From Methanoregula sp. (GTDB lineage Archaea > Halobacteriota > Methanomicrobia > Methanomicrobiales > Methanospirillaceae), in the NCBI GenBank assembly GCA_023228295.1, contig JALOBP010000013.1:1-41071 (forward strand): a DNA stretch of 41,071 nucleotides. The letters are read 5' to 3'. Made by a program: the position numbers and the translations under genes. Below, piece by piece: positions 33,745 through 41,071 of this stretch; the first letter of the stretch is position 1; every line of letters begins with the position of its first letter. The notes under the pieces were generated by a model that was not told the DNA's origin, did not search any database, and was given only the letters and a program-made list of their open reading frames with translations.

Positions 33745-34668
33745 ATGTCAGAATCAGGCGCAAACCACAAGTTCGCATTCTATCTCGGATGCATTGCCCC
33801 CAACCGGTATCCCGGTGTCGAATCCGCCTCCATCAAGGCAATGAAGAAACTCGGCGTCGAGCTCGTGCCCCTCAAGGGTGCAAGCTGCTGTCCTGCACCA
33901 GGTGCATTCGGTTCGATCGATCTTGCCGTATTCTATGCAATGGCGGCACGGAATCTGGTGCTCGCCGAGCAGATGAAGATGGATATAGCCCTTGTCTGCA
34001 ATGGCTGCTACAAGTCGATCTGGGAAGTCAACCACAAACTCAAGCATAACAAGGACCTCCGTGATGCAGTCAACGAAGTGCTCAAGGAAGTCGACATGGA
34101 GTACAAGGGTACAATCAATGTCTACCACACCGCAGAGCTCCTCTACAACGACAAGTTCATCGGCGTTGACAAGGTCCGCGACAGCGTCACCAACCCCCTG
34201 ACCGGTGCCCGCATTGCCGTCCACTACGGCTGCCACCTCGTCAAACCCCACAAGGACCGGGAGTTTGAGAAGGAAGTCATGCTCAACACCGAGCACCCCA
34301 CATGGATGGAAGAGCTCGTTTCAGCCCTTGGTGCAACACCAGTCGAGTACCGTAACAAGATGCAGTGCTGCGGTGCCGGCGGTGGTGTCCGCGGGTACGA
34401 TATCGTCCACGCGCTCGACATCACCAATGAGAAGCTGATCAACCTCCAGGAAGAGAAGGTGGACGCACTCACGGATATCTGTCCGTTCTGTCAGCTCCAG
34501 TTCGACCGCGGCCAGATTGAGATTCAGGAGAAGTTCGGCGTAACCTATAATCTGCCCGTTCTTCACTTCGCTGAACTCCTCGGCCTTGCACAGGGAATGA
34601 GTCCGCAGGACCTCGGGCTGGATCTCCACGGGATCAGCTGCGAACCATTCCTGCAGAAGGTACTGTGA
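33745..34668 (+). CDS. hdrB: CoB-CoM heterodisulfide reductase subunit B
   Basis: 307 residues, with two copies of the Cys-rich CCG domain: YLGCIAPNRYPG, GASCCPAPGAFG and LVCNGCYKS in the first, and HYGCHLVKPH, MQCCGAGGGVRG and DICPFCQLQF in the second. These hold the two non-cubane [4Fe-4S] clusters that split the CoM-S-S-CoB disulfide. A complete catalytic subunit of normal length. Tightly spaced in the fwdF-hdrCBA-mvhD operon. Confidence 0.97.
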   Translation: MSESGANHKFAFYLGCIAPNRYPGVESASIKAMKKLGVELVPLKGASCCPAPGAFGSIDLAVFYAMAARNLVLAEQMKMDIALVCNGCYKSIWEVNHKLKHNKDLRDAVNEVLKEVDMEYKGTINVYHTAELLYNDKFIGVDKVRDSVTNPLTGARIAVHYGCHLVKPHKDREFEKEVMLNTEHPTWMEELVSALGATPVEYRNKMQCCGAGGGVRGYDIVHALDITNEKLINLQEEKVDALTDICPFCQLQFDRGQIEIQEKFGVTYNLPVLHFAELLGLAQGMSPQDLGLDLHGISCEPFLQKVL

Positions 34669-34678
34669 GGTGGTAAAA

Positions 34679-36844
34679 ATGGCAGAAAAGAAGAAAGCAA
34701 CCACCAAGAAAACCCCGTCCAAGAAAGAGGACATCAAGAAGGTAGCTCCCGTGAAACAGGAAGTCAAGAAGCAGGCACCCGCACCGACAGCCAAGCCCAA
34801 GGCAGCGGCCGCTCCGGCGGCAGTTGGCAGCACAACCAAGCAGGAGGCACGCGTAGGTGTCTTCATCTGCCACTGCGGCACCAACATCGCCGGGTCAATG
34901 GATATCGACGCCGTGCAGGAAAGCTCAAAGAGCATTCCGCATGTAGCCTATGTTGACAACTACAAGTACATGTGTTCGATGCCCGGGCAGACGGTCATTC
35001 ACAAGGCTATCAAGGATCACAATCTGACCGGAATCGTTGTTGCAGCCTGCACGCCGCGTCTCCACGAGCCGACCTTCAGAGCGGCCACCAAGGATGGCGG
35101 CCTTAATCCGTTCCGGTTCGAGATGGCAAACATCCGTGACCAGAACTCGTGGGTGCACATGCACGACCGCGTTGGATCAACGGAAAAGGCAATCGATGCC
35201 ATCAAGATTGCCGTAGCAAAGGCAGCACTCCTCCAGGACCTCTATCCAAAGTCAGTGCCGGTCGAGAAGGCAGCCATGGTCGTTGGAGCAGGTGTTGCCG
35301 GCATGCAGGCATCCCTTGACCTCGCAGCAGCAGGCATCAAGACCTACCTCGTCGAAGCAGACACCAGTATTGGTGGACGCATGTCCCAGCTCGACAAGAC
35401 CTTCCCGACTCTCGACTGTTCGCAGTGTATCTTAACACCGAAGATGGTGGATGTCGGCAGGGACGAAAACATCGAGCTCTACACCTACTCAGAGGTTCAC
35501 GAAGTCGAAGGGTACATCGGTAACTTCGATGTCACCATCCGCAAGAAAGCCCGCGGTGTGATGACCCCCAAGGAAGCAGAAGCAAAAGGAATTGTCGGCG
35601 GCGGCTGCAACGGCTGTGGTGACTGTGAAACGGCCTGCCCGGTTGTCAAGCCCAACATGTTCGAAGTGGGCATGAAACCCCGGAAGGCCATCTATATCAA
35701 CCACCCGCAGGTCGTTCCCCTTATCTACACCATCGACTTCGACTCCTGTGTCAAGTGCGGGATCTGTGTCACAGCCTGCGGTCCCGAGAAGCGTGCAATC
35801 GACCTCGAGATGAAAGATGAATTCATCAAGGTTAAAATCGGAACTGCAATCCTTGCAACCGGATACGACATCTTCCCCATAGAGAAGAAAGAAGAGTGGG
35901 GATACAAGCGGTTCGAGAACGTCATAACGAGCCTCGAATTTGAGCGGCTCATCTGTGCTTCCGGCCCAACCGGCGGCCACCTGGTCCGCCCGAGCGATGG
36001 CCAGACCCCCATGCGGGTCGCCTTTGTACTCTGTGCAGGGTCACGTGACAACACAGGAACCGGCAAGCCCTACTGCTCGCGGTTCTGTTGTATGTACTCG
36101 CTGAAACATGCCCACCAGATCATCGAGAAGATCCCGGGATGCATTCCGTATATCTTCTACATGGATATCCGTTCATTCGGTAAGATGTACGAAGAGTTCT
36201 ACTACCGTATCCAGGATGAGGGCGCGAAGTTCATCCGCGGCCGTGTTGCAAACATCATTGAGGATAAGGCAACCAAGAACCTTCATGTCATGACCGATGA
36301 CACCCTCCTCGACCGCCCGATCGATATGGAAGTCGACATGGTCGTGCTCGCATCCGCGGTCCAGCCCTCGGCTGACACCAACCGGACACGCAAGCTCTTC
36401 GGTGTCTCCTGTTCCATGGACGGCTGGCTGCTTGAGGCTCACCCGAAGCTTAACCCATGTGGTACAACCACTGCCGGGGTCTTCCTCGCTGGCGTCTGCC
36501 AGGGACCCAAGGACATCCCTGACACCGTTGCATCCGCAGAAGGTGCAGCATCCGCTGCAAGTATCCCGATCCACAAGGGAGAAGTCGAACTCGAGCCCTA
36601 TTTCGCATCCTGTATCGAAGATAAGTGCGCAGGGTGCGGCATGTGCGTCAATCTCTGCCCCTACTCTGCCCTCTCGCTGGTCGAAAAGGACGGACGTATG
36701 GTCATGCAGGTCACCGAAGCCAAGTGTAAAGGCTGTGGAACCTGCGGGGGCTTCTGTCCCGGTGGCGCAATCTGGATGAACCACTTCACAACACCCCAGA
36801 TCGTGGCACAAATCGATGCTTTTCTGCTCGGAGGTGAGCAGTAA
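34679..36844 (+). CDS. hdrA: CoB-CoM heterodisulfide reductase subunit A with Lys/Ala/Pro-rich N-terminal extension
   Basis: 721 residues from ATG 34679, with GAGGTG 6-7 bases upstream; GTG 34670 is the alternative. Residues 1 to about 56 form a low-complexity basic tail (many Lys, Ala, Pro) not present in standard HdrA, which begins near GVFICHCGTNI (60-70). After this: the FAD motif VVGAGVAGMQASL (201 on), four [4Fe-4S] sites (CNGCGDCETACP, CVKCGICVTACG, CAGCGMCVNLCP, CKGCGTCGGFCP) and the HdrA cysteine motifs in between. HdrA bifurcates electrons at its FAD between ferredoxin and HdrBC. Its stop overlaps the mvhD start by one base. Confidence 0.95.
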   Translation: MAEKKKATTKKTPSKKEDIKKVAPVKQEVKKQAPAPTAKPKAAAAPAAVGSTTKQEARVGVFICHCGTNIAGSMDIDAVQESSKSIPHVAYVDNYKYMCSMPGQTVIHKAIKDHNLTGIVVAACTPRLHEPTFRAATKDGGLNPFRFEMANIRDQNSWVHMHDRVGSTEKAIDAIKIAVAKAALLQDLYPKSVPVEKAAMVVGAGVAGMQASLDLAAAGIKTYLVEADTSIGGRMSQLDKTFPTLDCSQCILTPKMVDVGRDENIELYTYSEVHEVEGYIGNFDVTIRKKARGVMTPKEAEAKGIVGGGCNGCGDCETACPVVKPNMFEVGMKPRKAIYINHPQVVPLIYTIDFDSCVKCGICVTACGPEKRAIDLEMKDEFIKVKIGTAILATGYDIFPIEKKEEWGYKRFENVITSLEFERLICASGPTGGHLVRPSDGQTPMRVAFVLCAGSRDNTGTGKPYCSRFCCMYSLKHAHQIIEKIPGCIPYIFYMDIRSFGKMYEEFYYRIQDEGAKFIRGRVANIIEDKATKNLHVMTDDTLLDRPIDMEVDMVVLASAVQPSADTNRTRKLFGVSCSMDGWLLEAHPKLNPCGTTTAGVFLAGVCQGPKDIPDTVASAEGAASAASIPIHKGEVELEPYFASCIEDKCAGCGMCVNLCPYSALSLVEKDGRMVMQVTEAKCKGCGTCGGFCPGGAIWMNHFTTPQIVAQIDAFLLGGEQ

Positions 36845-37305
36845 TGTCTGCACCAGGTAACTTCGCAATTCCCGAACGGGGACCCGGCATCTGGCAACCC
36901 AAGATCCAGGGTATCATCTGCAACTGGTGTTCTTACGCCGGTGCAGACCTTGCCGGGGGTGGCCGTATCCAGTACCCGCCCGATATCCGGATTGTCCGTG
37001 TCATGTGCACGGGCCGTATCGACGCACTCTTCGTACTCAAGGCATTCGCTGATGGTGCCGATGGTGTCCTCGTCTCCGGCTGTCACTTTGGTGACTGTCA
37101 CTATCTCGAGGGCAACTACAAGGCAGCCAAGCGCATGTTCATGGTCAAGCGCTTAATGAAGAGTATCGGCCTTGACGACCGCCGCTTCAGGATGACCTTT
37201 GTTTCGGCATCTGAAGGTGCGAAGTGGGGGGCAGTTGTTACGGACGTGGTCAACACGATCCGCGAGCTCGGACCCAGCCCGATCACCGAGTTCAAGAACA
37301 AGTAA
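36844..37305 (+). CDS. mvhD: [2Fe-2S] subunit MvhD linking Hdr to an electron donor
   Basis: 153 residues. Motifs IICNWCSYAGADLAG, VRVMCTGRID and VSGCHFGDCHYLEGN carry the conserved cysteines for the [2Fe-2S] cluster. MvhD passes electrons from hydrogenase or formate dehydrogenase to HdrA. No mvhG or mvhA hydrogenase genes follow, which fits Methanomicrobiales that use formate dehydrogenase or other partners. A 7-bp hairpin ends the operon 4 bases after the stop codon. Confidence 0.95.
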   Translation: MSAPGNFAIPERGPGIWQPKIQGIICNWCSYAGADLAGGGRIQYPPDIRIVRVMCTGRIDALFVLKAFADGADGVLVSGCHFGDCHYLEGNYKAAKRMFMVKRLMKSIGLDDRRFRMTFVSASEGAKWGAVVTDVVNTIRELGPSPITEFKNK

Positions 37306-37308
37306 TGT

Positions 37309-37328
37309 ATGGAGATTTTCCTCTCCAT
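37309..37328 (+). terminator. Terminator of the fwdF-hdr operon
   Basis: ATGGAGA (37309-37315) pairs perfectly with TCTCCAT (37322-37328) across a 6-base loop, followed by TAAATTTTTATAA. It sits 4 bases after the mvhD stop codon. Confidence 0.7.
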
Positions 37329-37792
37329 TAAATTTTTATAAATTCAATGAAGATTAATCGCGCCAGACGATGCACTGCAAATCGGTTCGGGAATGAATAA
37401 AACACCGGGTGTAATTCCTGCGCCCGGGTTTGTTCCTCAACCTCACATTTTTTATACAGAGCGCACAGGAAAATCGAAAAATTATATATACAATTTACGA
37501 TTCTGTAAAACCATTTCTAATAATCGTAATACTGCGTAAAACAATGAATTGTGAGATTTATGTAGTATTTGAATATTGCTTCATTTTTATTTAATATTGT
37601 GACGGTATTATAGAACAGGTTATCGAGATAAAATAGCAATACTTATATGGCGAAATTGGGAATTATTGAATGTCCCATATTAGGGGACGTGCAATAGCGA
37701 CTTTCATTCATTACTCGTGTACCTCAAGAGTACACGCTCTCTCTCAGCGACAGTATTGTACCGCGGTTAAACTAAAATTTGGAGGAATTCAA
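37329..37792 (+). promoter_or_regulatory. AT-rich upstream region and leader of the mcr operon
   Basis: 464 bases without a gene. A strong archaeal promoter pattern, CGAAAAATTATATATA (37475-37490), would start transcription near 37510, and a second TATA-like TTATATG (37643-37649) would start near 37670. Either gives a long leader, 120 to 280 bases, before the mcrB ATG. The leader carries the hairpin at 37716-37736. The mcr ribosome-binding site GGAGG (37781-37785) is close to ideal. Confidence 0.6.
37716..37736 (+). promoter_or_regulatory. Hairpin in the mcr operon leader
   Basis: CGTGTAC (37716-37722) and GTACACG (37730-37736) form a perfect 7-bp stem with the loop CTCAAGA, 57 bases before the mcrB start codon. 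It lies in the untranslated leader under either promoter and could stabilise the mRNA or bind a regulator. Confidence 0.5.
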
Positions 37793-39106
37793 ATGGCAAA
37801 ATACAAAGACACTATCGATCTTTACGACGATGAGGGTAAGCTCTTAAAGAGCAATGTCACCATCGACAAGATCAGCCCGGTTGTTAACAAGGGCGCACTG
37901 AATGTTATCGACCTCACCAAGAGGACCGTAGCAGTCAACCTTGGCGGTATTGAGGACGCACTCAAGACCGGAAAGGTCGGCGGCAAGTCGAACCAGATCC
38001 TCGGCCGCAGCATGAACTGCAGCTGTGTCAAGGACTGCGACGCAATCTCAGCCAAGATCAAGAGCATGGTTCAGGTAACTGACGGCGACAACACCAAGAT
38101 CACCAAGGTCGGCGGCGGCAAGATGCTCCTCGTAGAGGTTCCAACTGCCCGTCTGGATGCTGCAGCAACCTACGATGTTGCATCAACCGTAGTGGCAGCA
38201 GCCACCACCTATGCACTGGTTGAACAGTACAAAGTCGACATGTTCGATGGTTCCTACGTCAAGGCAGCAGTCTGGGGTACCTACCCGCAGACTATGGACA
38301 TGCAGGGCGGCAACGTTGTCTCAATTCTGTCCATCCCCCAGTTCAACGAAGGTCTCGGCTACGCACTCCGTAACATCCCCGCAAACCACGCGGTTATGAT
38401 GACCCACCGGAATGCATTCCAAGGTGCAGCACTTGCATCAACTTTCGAACAGGCAGGACAGTTCGAGATGGGTAACGCAGTTGGTCCGTTTGAGCGGGCA
38501 CAGCTCCTTCTCTACGGGTACCAGGGCCTCAATGCAAACAACATCGTCTACGACCTCGTCAAGAAGAACGGCAAGACCGGAACCATTGGTACTGTCGTGC
38601 AGTCCCTTGTCGAGCGTGCCATTGAAGACAAGGTCATCAAGGCAGGCAAGAAGGGCAAGAGCGGCTTCATATTCTACGAGACCAAGGACCCGATGCTCTG
38701 GAACGCCTATGCATCAGCAGGTACCCTTGCAGCAACCATGGTCAACTGTGGTGCCGGACGTTTCGCCCAGGCAGTCTCAGCAACCCTGTTGTACTTCAAC
38801 GACCTGCTCGAGCACGAGACCGGTCTCCCAGGCTCCGACTTCGGTCGTGCAATGGGTGTCGCAGTCGGTTTCTCGTTCTTCAGCCACTCAATCTATGGTG
38901 GCGGTGGCCCCGGTATCTTCAACGGTAACCACGTCGTAACCAGGCACGCAGCCGGTGTAGGTATGCCCTGTATCGTTGCAGCCTGTGCACTCGACGCAGG
39001 TACCCAGATGTTCGGACCTGAACACACCTCAAAGATCTACCAGGACACCTTCGGCCAGCTTGACGCATTCAAGAAGCCGATCAATGCAGTAGCAAAGGGC
39101 ATTTAA
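37793..39106 (+). CDS. mcrB: Methyl-coenzyme M reductase subunit beta
   Basis: 437 residues from ATG 37793 (MAKYKDTIDLYDDEG), 7 bases after GGAGG; the frame is open further upstream to 37670 but without homology and with no ribosome-binding site. Clear McrB: NCSCVKDCDAISAKI, FEMGNAVGPFERAQLL, HETGLPGSDFGRAMGV and SFFSHSIYGGGGPGIFNGNH, which line the active-site channel. First gene of the mcrBDCGA operon, catalysing the final, methane-forming step with coenzyme B as electron donor. Confidence 0.98.
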   Translation: MAKYKDTIDLYDDEGKLLKSNVTIDKISPVVNKGALNVIDLTKRTVAVNLGGIEDALKTGKVGGKSNQILGRSMNCSCVKDCDAISAKIKSMVQVTDGDNTKITKVGGGKMLLVEVPTARLDAAATYDVASTVVAAATTYALVEQYKVDMFDGSYVKAAVWGTYPQTMDMQGGNVVSILSIPQFNEGLGYALRNIPANHAVMMTHRNAFQGAALASTFEQAGQFEMGNAVGPFERAQLLLYGYQGLNANNIVYDLVKKNGKTGTIGTVVQSLVERAIEDKVIKAGKKGKSGFIFYETKDPMLWNAYASAGTLAATMVNCGAGRFAQAVSATLLYFNDLLEHETGLPGSDFGRAMGVAVGFSFFSHSIYGGGGPGIFNGNHVVTRHAAGVGMPCIVAACALDAGTQMFGPEHTSKIYQDTFGQLDAFKKPINAVAKGI

Positions 39107-39122
39107 GCCCCTCAGGATACGA

Positions 39123-39593
39123 ATGACAGAAGCCACGTTCCCGCAGTGCAGGATAATCACCGAGCGGTTGCTCAACCCGGAGACCACGGAGCGCCTGCTG
39201 AACAAGGTTGTGAGTGTTGCCGGTGTCCGGCGGATGGTCCTGAACGGACCCCGCCTGCCGGTAACTATTCCCTATGGGCCGGCAAAAGGACAGGCCAATC
39301 CTCACCCGATGAGGAAAAACATCCATGTCGGCGACCAGGAAATTCCCCTTCAGGTTCATGTTGGCACCGTTCTTCTCGAGTTAGAGAACAAGGACGTGAT
39401 CCCCGCACTACAAACCGCCATCGAACCGGTTTTTACAGATTTTACCTTCCGCATTCAGGAAGGCAGATACATGAAGACCGAACCGTCACTTACAGATTAC
39501 TGTAAGTACGGCCCGAATGCGGACAAGGCAATGCTCGGACTTGCTGATCCAAACAGCAAATCCAGACCGATAATCCTCCAGGGAATAAAATAA
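39123..39593 (+). CDS. mcrD: Methyl-coenzyme M reductase operon protein D
   Basis: 156 residues; starts 16 bases after mcrB. FPQCRIITERLLNPETTE, VRRMVLNGPRLP and HVGDQEIPLQVHVG match McrD. Not part of the mature enzyme; it associates with Mcr and probably assists assembly or activation. Length normal. Confidence 0.93.
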   Translation: MTEATFPQCRIITERLLNPETTERLLNKVVSVAGVRRMVLNGPRLPVTIPYGPAKGQANPHPMRKNIHVGDQEIPLQVHVGTVLLELENKDVIPALQTAIEPVFTDFTFRIQEGRYMKTEPSLTDYCKYGPNADKAMLGLADPNSKSRPIILQGIK

Positions 39594-39596
39594 ATC

Positions 39597-40232
39597 ATGC
39601 CGATAGGACGAGTAACCCAGGTTGTTGACTGCCGCGAGGCGATGGGCATGGGTAAAGGAGGGGGTCTTGCCCAGAGGGGCACCATCTCTGAATGCCGATA
39701 CCCGGATGTCATAGTGGTCGGGATGTCTCCCGGACGCCGCCACGTGACCAAGCCGGTGTGTGATATCACCTCAGGCCTCCGACAACAAGGCGTTGAATAC
39801 AGTATCAGCACGCTGGTACTGAATGCCGGAAGTGGCGTACCGCCGGATGCACCCAAGATTGCGGGTGGCGTCCTCGGCGCTTATTTTGGGCTTACCCCGA
39901 AGGAAATCGCACAGATTGAGAAACACAAGGTTGCCATCCTCCACCACGGGAACGTACGTTCCCACGTGGTTCACAAGGTCCGTTTTATCCTTCAGGCTTG
40001 TGATGTGAAGGCAATCGTGGTTTCCCAGTCCCCGGTCGATTACGAGGACCTCGCAAAGGAGGGCGTGAAGACATCGGTCGTGATGCCGCCTGAAGACAGG
40101 ATCCGTACCAAAGGTACCGTCATGTCCATTGTGAGCGGCGTTACCCGGGGTCAGACCCCCACGCGCGAGAAGATGGCAGAAGTCATTTCGTCAGTCATGA
40201 GAATTGTGAAACAGAAGAAACCATTGGAGTGA
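39597..40232 (+). CDS. mcrC: Methyl-coenzyme M reductase operon protein C
   Basis: 211 residues, 3 bases after mcrD. Family sequences: QVVDCREAMGMGKGGGLAQR, VVGMSPGRRHVTKPVCDIT and VSIVSGVTRGQTP-like with KIAGGVLGAYFGL. McrC belongs to the ATP-dependent activation machinery of Mcr. Presence between mcrD and mcrG is the common order in methanogens. Confidence 0.95.
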   Translation: MPIGRVTQVVDCREAMGMGKGGGLAQRGTISECRYPDVIVVGMSPGRRHVTKPVCDITSGLRQQGVEYSISTLVLNAGSGVPPDAPKIAGGVLGAYFGLTPKEIAQIEKHKVAILHHGNVRSHVVHKVRFILQACDVKAIVVSQSPVDYEDLAKEGVKTSVVMPPEDRIRTKGTVMSIVSGVTRGQTPTREKMAEVISSVMRIVKQKKPLE

Positions 40233-40239
40233 TTAAATA

Positions 40240-41007
40240 ATGGCATACAAACCCCAGTATTGTGCAGGTTCGTCTACCGTCGCCGCAAACAGGCGCAAGG
40301 CGATGGACCCGGCACACAAGCTCACTAAGCTTCGCGATGTCACCGACAAGGACATTGTCCTGATCATGGGACACCGTGCACCCGGCTCAGCCTACAAAAG
40401 TGCACACCCCCCGCTCTCCGAGCAGCAGGAACCTGCATGCCCGGTCCGCAAGATGGTGACACCGACCGACGGCGCAAAGGCCGGCGACCGCGTCCGCTAC
40501 ATCCAGTTCGCTGACTCGATGTACAACGCACCCTGCCAGCCCTACCTCAGGTCATACCTCGAGGCATACCGCTTCCGCGGCATTGACCCAGGTACCCTGT
40601 CCGGCCGTCAGATCATCGAATGCCGTGAAAGAGACCTTGAGAAGTACGCAAAAGACCTCGTCAACACCGAGCTCTTCGACCCCGCACTCTGCGGTATCCG
40701 TGGTGCAACTGTGCATGGCCACTCCCTCCGCCTCGATGAGAACGGAATGATGTTCGACATGCTCCAGCGTTGTGTCCTCGACAAGAAGGCAGGCGTTGTC
40801 AAGTACGTCAAGAACCAGATCGGAGAGCCCCTCGACGCAGAAGTCAAGGTCGGCAAGCCGATGGACAGCAAGTGGCTCAAGGCAAACACCACTATCTACC
40901 ACTCACTCGTAGGATCCGCTTACCGTGACGATGCAGAAGCCATCGAATACATCCAGCGCATCCACGGACTCCGTGTCAAGTACGGATTCATGCCCAAGGA
41001 GGCCTAA
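40240..41007 (+). CDS. mcrG: Methyl-coenzyme M reductase subunit gamma
   Basis: 255 residues, 7 bases after mcrC. Matches McrG along its length: YCAGSSTVAANRRKAMDP, VLIMGHRAPGSAYKSAHPPL, and VHGHSLRLDENGMMFDML, ending in RIHGLRVKYGFMPKEA. Structural and active-site subunit of the alpha2-beta2-gamma2 enzyme. The mcrA start follows 2 bases later. Confidence 0.98.
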   Translation: MAYKPQYCAGSSTVAANRRKAMDPAHKLTKLRDVTDKDIVLIMGHRAPGSAYKSAHPPLSEQQEPACPVRKMVTPTDGAKAGDRVRYIQFADSMYNAPCQPYLRSYLEAYRFRGIDPGTLSGRQIIECRERDLEKYAKDLVNTELFDPALCGIRGATVHGHSLRLDENGMMFDMLQRCVLDKKAGVVKYVKNQIGEPLDAEVKVGKPMDSKWLKANTTIYHSLVGSAYRDDAEAIEYIQRIHGLRVKYGFMPKEA

Positions 41008-41009
41008 TT

Positions 41010-41071
41010 ATGGCAAAAGCAGCAAAAATCGAAAGGACACAGAAGCTCTTCCTGAAGGCAATGAAGGAGAA
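41010..41071 (+). CDS. mcrA: Methyl-coenzyme M reductase subunit alpha, start only
   Basis: ATG 41010 opens MAKAAKIERTQKLFLKAMKE and runs off the window. Position after mcrG and the sequence fit the McrA N-terminus. AAGGAGG 10 bases upstream, in the end of mcrG, serves as ribosome-binding site. Confidence 0.93.
   Translation, partial: MAKAAKIERTQKLFLKAMKE

Noticed and set aside
37670..37792. N-terminal extension of McrB
   Set aside because: The frame is open but the extra 41 residues are unlike any McrB, and the ideal GGAGG lies before ATG 37793.

Overview
The window comes from a hydrogenotrophic methanogenic archaeon, most likely order Methanomicrobiales and probably close to Methanoregula (the genus is an inference). 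The diagnostic genes are an mcrBDCG(A) operon for methyl-coenzyme M reductase, ftr, a polyferredoxin-hdrCBA-mvhD operon, and a nine-gene operon for coenzyme B (CoB) biosynthesis. Archaeal BRE/TATA promoters, GGAGG/GGTGA ribosome-binding sites and heavy stop/start overlap of genes fit this.

Layout. 1-2150: end of a helix-turn-helix gene followed by three tandem membrane-protein genes that share one short N-terminal motif. 2265-14847: accessory and housekeeping genes in small units: YkgJ-type cysteine-cluster proteins, a COG1839 adenosine-specific kinase, an S-layer-like surface protein, TerB, membrane proteins, a zinc-ribbon peptide, dCMP deaminase, a degenerate Fic/Doc protein, PhzF, a DNA-repair pair (Nre plus DNA polymerase IV), a glutaredoxin-like protein and a DUF155 protein. 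About 1 kb at 2900-3900 has no convincing gene. 14984-17643: a MarR regulator with a clear palindromic operator, driving an ABC exporter. 17704-21704: PEBP-like lipoprotein, UV-damage endonuclease, MsrB, two pseudogenes (a UPF0316/DUF2179 protein and a third YkgJ protein) and a winged-helix regulator.

21964-30563 is one minus-strand operon in which every gene overlaps the next: two methanogenesis-marker-11-like genes, a radical SAM enzyme, a two-domain thiamine-diphosphate (TPP) enzyme, aksA, aksD, aksE, an unknown conserved gene and aksF. The aks enzymes elongate 2-oxoglutarate to 2-oxosuberate. The later CoB steps (decarboxylation and thiol introduction) have no well-established enzymes as far as I know, and the TPP and radical SAM genes are attractive candidates. 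30649-37305 holds ftr, divergent from the fwdF-hdrCBA-mvhD operon, which couples heterodisulfide reduction to CO2 reduction. The mcr operon follows after a long AT-rich leader.

A recurrent feature is single-base indels. aksA and the second marker-11 gene each carry one frameshift although the rest of the protein is intact; these may be sequence errors. The UPF0316 gene (lost start codon plus frameshift) and the third YkgJ gene (about four frameshifts) look truly decayed.
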